In this document: positions 5,403-9,265 of the stretch, one piece after another
How positions within the stretch are numbered: position 1 is the stretch's first letter
Layout of the letters: each line of letters starts with the position of its first letter
Assembly (NCBI RefSeq): GCF_910577125.1
Contig: NZ_CAJTMN010000079.1
Span: 1-9,265 of the forward strand
DNA from: an uncultured Rikenella sp.
Lineage (GTDB): Bacteria > Bacteroidota > Bacteroidia > Bacteroidales > Rikenellaceae
DNA: 9,265 nucleotides
Direction of reading: 5' to 3'
Position numbers and translations under genes: made by a program
Notes under the pieces: generated by a model
What the model was told of the DNA's origin: nothing
The model's input: only the letters and a program-made list of their open reading frames with translations
The model's database searches: none

Positions 5403-6527
5403 ATGAAAATCTGTTGTCTGTTCAATATCGCCCCCCGGTACCGGGCGGGTATCTACCGGCGGATGGACGGGGATCCGGCCGTGGAGTACGATTTTGTCGC
5501 CGGCGAGGAGTCCACCGGCGGGATCGCTCTGATGGATTTGCGGGAACTGAAGGGTTTTCGGGGATACCTGCACAACATCTACCGCCGCGGCGGAAAACTC
5601 GTCTGGCAGCGCGGCGCCATCCGGAAGGCCTTCGCGAAACGATACGACGCCTATATCCTGACCGGTAATCCGGGGATTCGATCCAACTGGGTGATCGCTT
5701 TGATCGCCAGATTGTTGGGAAGGCCGGTCTACCTTTGGACGCACGGGTTGTACGGAGATGAAAAGGGGTTGAAACGGTGGAAGAATCTGACCTATCTGCG
5801 TCTGGCGGGGCATCTGCTGCTGTACGGCGAGCGCGCCCGGCGGCTGTTGCTCGACGAGGGGTTTCCGGCCGGACGGATGACCGTGATATACAACTCGTTG
5901 GACTACGAGCAGCAATGCACCCTCCGCAACCGGATCGGCGACCGGGGCTTCATCCGGAACTATTTCGGGAATGACCTCCCTCTGCTGGTCTTTGTCGGCC
6001 GGCTGACCGCAGTCAAACGGTTGGATTTGCTGTTCGATGCGATGGCTCGGCTCGAACGGGAGGGAACGCCCTGCAATCTGGTGCTGCTCGGCGACGGCCC
6101 CCAGCGCGACCGACTCGTCGCGCTGGCCGAAGCGGACGGATTGACCGATCGGGTCTGGTTCTATGGGGAGACCTATGACGAACATCTGATCGGGACGTTT
6201 CTCTACCACAGCGCGGCTTGCGTCAGTCCGGGGAATGCGGGTCTGACGGCCATCCATGCCCTGACATTCGGCACGCCGGTGGTGACGCACGGCACGGCTG
6301 AACATCAGATGCCTGAGTTCGAGGCGATTCGGCCGGGCGTGACCGGGGCACTGTTCGACGAGGGGAACGCCGACTCGCTGGCCGGGGCGATTCGTCCGTG
6401 GCTGGCGGCGACCGAAGCGGAACGGGCGGTCACGCGCGAAGCATGCTATGCCGTCATCGAACAGAAATTCAATCCGGAGCGTCAGATGGAGGTTTTGCGG
6501 TCGGTTTTCGGCTGCGAGGAGAGGTAA
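5403..6527 (+). CDS. GT4-like glycosyltransferase with altered acidic motif
   Basis: The product is 374 residues, GT-B fold, with the start placed at the ATG at 5403 (MKICCLFNIAPRYRAGIYRR). The frame is open upstream to 5106, but that part runs antisense through cassette 2 and across the promoter, so it is rejected. The N-terminal half has LTGNPGIRSNW (86-96) and LWTHGLYGDEKG (111-122). The C-terminal half has VFVGRLTAVKRLDLLFDAMA (196-215), LVLLGDGPQRDRL (226-238) and SPGNAGLTAIHALTFGTPVV (275-294). In the last segment the two glutamates of the usual GT4 E-x7-E motif are Gly277 and His285, a variant I recall from a Bacteroidetes clade. Other features look intact, so it is probably active on a surface polysaccharide, but the substrate is unknown. 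It is transcribed away from the other glycosyltransferase and ends 47 nt before grpE. Confidence 0.88.
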   Translation: MKICCLFNIAPRYRAGIYRRMDGDPAVEYDFVAGEESTGGIALMDLRELKGFRGYLHNIYRRGGKLVWQRGAIRKAFAKRYDAYILTGNPGIRSNWVIALIARLLGRPVYLWTHGLYGDEKGLKRWKNLTYLRLAGHLLLYGERARRLLLDEGFPAGRMTVIYNSLDYEQQCTLRNRIGDRGFIRNYFGNDLPLLVFVGRLTAVKRLDLLFDAMARLEREGTPCNLVLLGDGPQRDRLVALAEADGLTDRVWFYGETYDEHLIGTFLYHSAACVSPGNAGLTAIHALTFGTPVVTHGTAEHQMPEFEAIRPGVTGALFDEGNADSLAGAIRPWLAATEAERAVTREACYAVIEQKFNPERQMEVLRSVFGCEER

Positions 6528-6574
6528 TTGGTACGCTATTTGACGACTCTATCGCGGAATAATAGCCCCATGTT

Positions 6575-7156
6575 ATGGAAAATCAAAAGGAAAATATTGA
6601 AAATCACGAGCTTGAAAATAATGCACTGGACGATACGGCGCCCGAGCCTACGATCGACACTGACACGCTGACACCGGATCAGGAGATACAGGATGTCGAA
6701 GCGGCGGCTGAAAACGACAAAATGGCAGATGCGGCGGCGGAGTGGCAGGATAAATATATCCGGCTGGCAGCCGAATTCGACAATTTCCGCAAACGGACGC
6801 TCAAGGAGAAGATGGACCTCATTGCGAACGGGGGCGAGGATGTCATCAAGGCGATTATTCCGGTGGTCGACGATTTCGAACGGGCCATTGCGGCACTCGA
6901 CGGGAAGGAGCACGTGGCGGCGGAGTGCGAGGGGGTGCGGCTGATCTATCAGAAGTTCATGGATATTCTCAAATCCAAGGGGGTGACACCGATTGATGCG
7001 CTGGGTAAACCGCTGGACGTGGATTTTCACGATGCGGTGGCCAAGGTGCCGGTCGGGGAGGAGGACAAAAAGGGAACGGTGATCGATGTGGTTCAAACGG
7101 GCTACATGTTGAAGGACAAGGTGTTGCGCTTTGCAAAAGTGGTGGTCGGCGAATGA
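6575..7156 (+). CDS. grpE: GrpE, nucleotide exchange factor of DnaK
   Basis: A 193-residue cytoplasmic cochaperone that releases ADP from DnaK so the chaperone can let go of its client, working with DnaJ. The first ~55 residues are acidic and low in complexity (likely disordered). Then comes a helical, coiled-coil dimerisation region with EFDNFRKRTLKEK (67-79) and IIPVVDDFERAI (94-105). The C-terminal beta domain carries the family signature from DFHDAVAKVPV (150-160) through GTVIDVVQTGYMLKDKVLR (167-185), ending FAKVVVGE. Length is normal. The ATG at 6575 is the only sensible start; no TAnnTTTG box with correct spacing and no CIRCE-type operator was seen in the 47 nt upstream, so it may be read through from the glycosyltransferase. 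dnaJ lies downstream in the usual order but 342 nt away, separated by repeat B. Confidence 0.97.
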   Translation: MENQKENIENHELENNALDDTAPEPTIDTDTLTPDQEIQDVEAAAENDKMADAAAEWQDKYIRLAAEFDNFRKRTLKEKMDLIANGGEDVIKAIIPVVDDFERAIAALDGKEHVAAECEGVRLIYQKFMDILKSKGVTPIDALGKPLDVDFHDAVAKVPVGEEDKKGTVIDVVQTGYMLKDKVLRFAKVVVGE

Positions 7157-7194
7157 TCGTAACTTGTAACCATTCGATTATCCGTCTTTGCCCA

Positions 7195-7456
7195 GGAGGG
7201 TACTGTTCTCTTTGTGAACAAAGAGAACCAGAAAAACTTTAGAGGATGCTTGCGCATCCTAAAGCTGCCGGCGGCCCAACTCTCGGACTCTTCTTTGGGC
7301 CGGGAGTTGTAGCGCGCAATAAGGTTTAGCTCGCATTAGCGCGCTACAATCCCGACCCAAAAGCAATCTCGAAGATTGAGGACTGCGGAGCGTAAGGAGT
7401 AGCGTAGCTAACTAAAAGTTCTTTGCGCCGCTTTCTTACAAGAAAGCGGCAGTTCC
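7195..7456 (-). repeat. Repeat B: inverted copy of structured element A
   Basis: This fills most of the 342-nt gap between grpE and dnaJ. Read on the minus strand it repeats the hairpin series of repeat A: 11-bp hairpin (7427-7437/7440-7450), large hairpin with outer stem (7294-7305/7350-7361, one G-U pair on the minus strand) and perfect 11-bp inner stem (7307-7317/7339-7349), a GCAA-capped stem (7243-7249/7254-7260), and an 11-bp hairpin (7205-7215/7218-7228). Several stems differ from A at both paired positions, for example C-G here for T-A in A in the last hairpin. No gene or promoter motif was found in the flanks at 7157-7194 or 7457-7498. Confidence 0.88.
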
Positions 7457-7498
7457 CTGCGGGTAGACACAGAAAATGAATATTTATAAATAAAGATA

Positions 7499-8692
7499 AT
7501 GGCAGGAAAGAGGGATTATTACGAAGTGCTCGGTGTGAGTCGCGACGCATCGGCCGAAGAGATAAAGAAAGCCTACCGCAAGGCAGCGATTCAGTTTCAC
7601 CCCGACAAGAACCCCGGCGACAAGAACGCCGAAGAGAAGTTCAAGGAGGCTGCCGAAGCGTATGACGTGCTGAGCAATCCGGACAAGAAGGCCCGTTACG
7701 ACCAGTTCGGTCATGCCGGGATGGGCGGAGCAGCCGGCGGCGGAGCCAGTGGATTCGGCGGGTTCGGCGAATACGGCGGCGGCTTTACGATGGAGGATAT
7801 TTTCTCGCGTTTCGGCGATATTTTCGGCGGCGGGCGCTTTGGAGGCTTTAGTTCCGGTTCAGCGGGCGGCTATGGCGGTGCGCGGGTCAATCGGGGGAGC
7901 GACCTGCGGATCAAAGTCAAACTGACGTTGGCCGAAATCGTCAAGGGGACGACCAAAAAGCTGAAAATTAAGAAGAACATCGCCTGCGATCAGTGCGGCG
8001 GGACGGGGGCGAAGGACAGCAATTCGTATACGACGTGTGCGACGTGCGGCGGTTCGGGGCATGTGACGCAGGTGGTCAATACCTTCTTCGGTCAGACCCA
8101 GACGACGGCGACCTGTCCGACGTGCGACGGGACGGGAAAGACCATTACGGCGCCGTGTCCGAAGTGTCACGGGACGGGAACGGTGAAAGGCGAGGAGATT
8201 GTCGAAATCAACATTCCGGCAGGCGTGGGCGAAGGGATGCAGCTTTCGGTTTCCGGCAAGGGGAATGCTGCCCGGAACGGCGGGATCAATGGCGATCTGT
8301 TGGTGGTGATCGAAGAGGAGCCGCATCCGGAACTCAAACGGGAGGGGAACGACCTGATTTACAATCTGCAGCTGAACGTGGCGGATGCTGTTTTGGGTGC
8401 CTCGGTGGAGATTCCGACGGTGGACGGCAAGGCCCGGATCAAGATCGAACCGGGAACGGTGGCCGGCCGGGTGCTTCGGCTGCGGGGCAAGGGGATTCCC
8501 GATATCAACGGGCGTGGAACGGGCGATTTGCTGGCAGTCGTGGACATCCATATCCCGGCACACGTTTCGCCGGCGGAGAAAGAGGCATTGGAAAAACTCC
8601 GTACGTCGGAAAACTTTAAGCCGAATACGGTCAATAGCGGAGCTAAGGGACGGAATATTTTCGACCGGATGCGGAGCTATTTTCTGTCGTGA
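7499..8692 (+). CDS. dnaJ: DnaJ, Hsp40 cochaperone
   Basis: A 397-residue type I (class A) J-domain protein that hands unfolded clients to DnaK and stimulates its ATPase in the cytoplasm. The J domain (about 1-70) has RDYYEVLGVSRDAS and the invariant HPD at 34-36. A glycine/phenylalanine-rich linker runs from about 71 to 133. The zinc region holds four CxxCxGxG repeats at 163-170, 180-187, 206-213 and 220-227, all intact, so two zinc sites are expected. The C-terminal client-binding domains follow (VEINIPAGVGEGMQL, then GDLLVVIEEEPHP, LRLRGKGIPDINGRGTGDL), and the end is normal. The ATG at 7499 gives MAGKRDYYEVLG, the standard N-terminus, preceded by an AT-rich stretch. No clear promoter box was seen upstream. 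Transcription ends at a strong hairpin about 25 nt after the stop. Confidence 0.98.
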   Translation: MAGKRDYYEVLGVSRDASAEEIKKAYRKAAIQFHPDKNPGDKNAEEKFKEAAEAYDVLSNPDKKARYDQFGHAGMGGAAGGGASGFGGFGEYGGGFTMEDIFSRFGDIFGGGRFGGFSSGSAGGYGGARVNRGSDLRIKVKLTLAEIVKGTTKKLKIKKNIACDQCGGTGAKDSNSYTTCATCGGSGHVTQVVNTFFGQTQTTATCPTCDGTGKTITAPCPKCHGTGTVKGEEIVEINIPAGVGEGMQLSVSGKGNAARNGGINGDLLVVIEEEPHPELKREGNDLIYNLQLNVADAVLGASVEIPTVDGKARIKIEPGTVAGRVLRLRGKGIPDINGRGTGDLLAVVDIHIPAHVSPAEKEALEKLRTSENFKPNTVNSGAKGRNIFDRMRSYFLS

Positions 8693-8716
8693 CGTGTAGG
8701 GCTGTGTATGATGTAC

Positions 8717-8762
8717 AAAGGTCGCCCCCTTTTGGTATCACCAAAAGGGGGCGACCTTTTTT
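8717..8762. terminator. Strong intrinsic terminator after dnaJ
   Basis: A perfect 20-bp stem (8717-8736/8740-8759) with a 3-nt ATC loop runs into six Ts on the plus strand (8757-8762). The mirrored A-run at the other foot gives a shorter U-tract on the minus strand, so it may also stop transcription from the right. Confidence 0.93.
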
Positions 8763-9265
8763 GAGTATGGGTGTGGCTGAAACTTGAGTCCTGCGGAGCC
8801 TGAGGCGCGCGGTCAAAGAGTGGGGTAGAGGCTGCCGCAGCGATGCGTAAGCATCGCCCGTCCACGGGACGTGGGGCCTGGCCGGCCTGAGGCCAGTCGA
8901 AGCTCGGCGCGCGAACAGAGAACGGTGCGAAGATTTGGGTTGACACAGCCATCTGCCCACCGCGGGCACGCGGGGCCCGGCCGGCCCGAGGCCATAAGAT
9001 TTCCTCCAGCGCGCGGGGAAAACGGGTAGAGTCGGTCTATTTCGGAGTGCCCGGAGGCACCGGCGGAGCGAAAGCGGAGCCGCAGTGAGGCGGACACGGG
9101 GCTGAGAATTGGGCGAAGTTTTTGCGGTTCGTAGAACCGTGCGGGCCGAAGCCTCCCGCAGCGGAGGCCCGCAACTTCCGTTGCTTTTGGGCCCCGCAGG
9201 CTTCACCCCACTTTGTAAACGAAAAGTTGGCCGGGATTACCGGCCCGCGCGCCCCTGACGGGGCG
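8763..9265. other. GC-rich non-coding stretch with imperfect repeats and hairpins
   Basis: About 500 nt to the window end without a credible gene: the open frames here are low in complexity and rich in Pro, Arg and Gly. Visible structure includes a 7-bp stem capped by GTAA (8840-8857), a 39-nt motif at 8856-8894 repeated at 8955-8993 with 30 of 39 bases matching (period 99 nt), a GCCTCC/GGAGGC hairpin near 9151-9168, a GGCCGG/CCGGCC hairpin (9229-9245) and a CGCCCC/GGGGCG hairpin at the very end. A stretch near 8784-8807 (TTGAG, then GCGGAGCCT) resembles part of repeats A and B. The element may continue past the window. Confidence 0.55.

Noticed and set aside
2195..7456. Repeats A and B as terminal inverted repeats of a composite transposon
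   Set aside because: No transposase or target-site duplication was seen, and the enclosed genes include grpE. Independent copies of an intergenic element are simpler.
8643..9206. Minus-strand 187-codon frame over the dnaJ end and downstream tract
   Set aside because: It reads through the strong terminator hairpin and is low in complexity. Its internal similarity (GLGPAGPRVP, GLRPARPHVP) simply reflects the DNA repeat.

Overview
The window looks like chromosomal DNA from a GC-rich Bacteroidales bacterium, most plausibly Rikenellaceae/Alistipes-like. The grounds are Bacteroidetes-type promoter boxes (TAnnTTTG, with TTTG about 20 bp upstream), starts without a strong Shine-Dalgarno, a futalosine-pathway MqnD, and lectin-like C-termini ending in LRCLSE. 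The genus is an inference and could be wrong. No tRNA, rRNA, CRISPR array, transposase, integrase or reverse transcriptase was recognised.

Layout from left to right: (i) an orphan, startless C-terminal cassette of a FISUMP/C-type-lectin-like protein on the minus strand (24-233). (ii) ldhA (D-lactate dehydrogenase) and mqnD (menaquinone synthesis), both plus. (iii) Repeat A (2195-2463), a ~270-nt hairpin-rich intergenic element. (iv) A four-helix small membrane protein (plus) converging on two overlapping minus-strand genes that resemble a phage holin/i-spanin and a spanin-like lipoprotein. (v) A minus-strand GT4 glycosyltransferase with its own intrinsic terminator. (vi) A second FISUMP-like cassette (5136-5345) and a palindromic promoter. 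(vii) A plus-strand GT4-like glycosyltransferase, then grpE. (viii) Repeat B (7195-7456), an inverted copy of repeat A. (ix) dnaJ, ending at a very strong terminator. (x) About 500 nt of GC-rich, repeat-bearing, apparently non-coding DNA to the window end.

The conserved genes are housekeeping: fermentation and redox (ldhA), respiratory quinone synthesis (mqnD), and the DnaK cochaperones grpE and dnaJ. The glycosyltransferases probably build a surface glycan. Three accessory layers sit between them. The first is a pair of dispersed cassettes with different middles but identical ends (30 bp at the 3' end, 20 bp at the 5' end), which looks like a silent-donor or shuffling repertoire for a surface lectin-like protein. 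The second is an inverted pair of structured repeats with compensatory base changes, suggesting a selected RNA (or RNA-like mobile element) and a possible 4.7-kb inversion. The third is a small phage-lysis-like gene pair. The cassettes and the structured repeat are the parts most likely to be undescribed.
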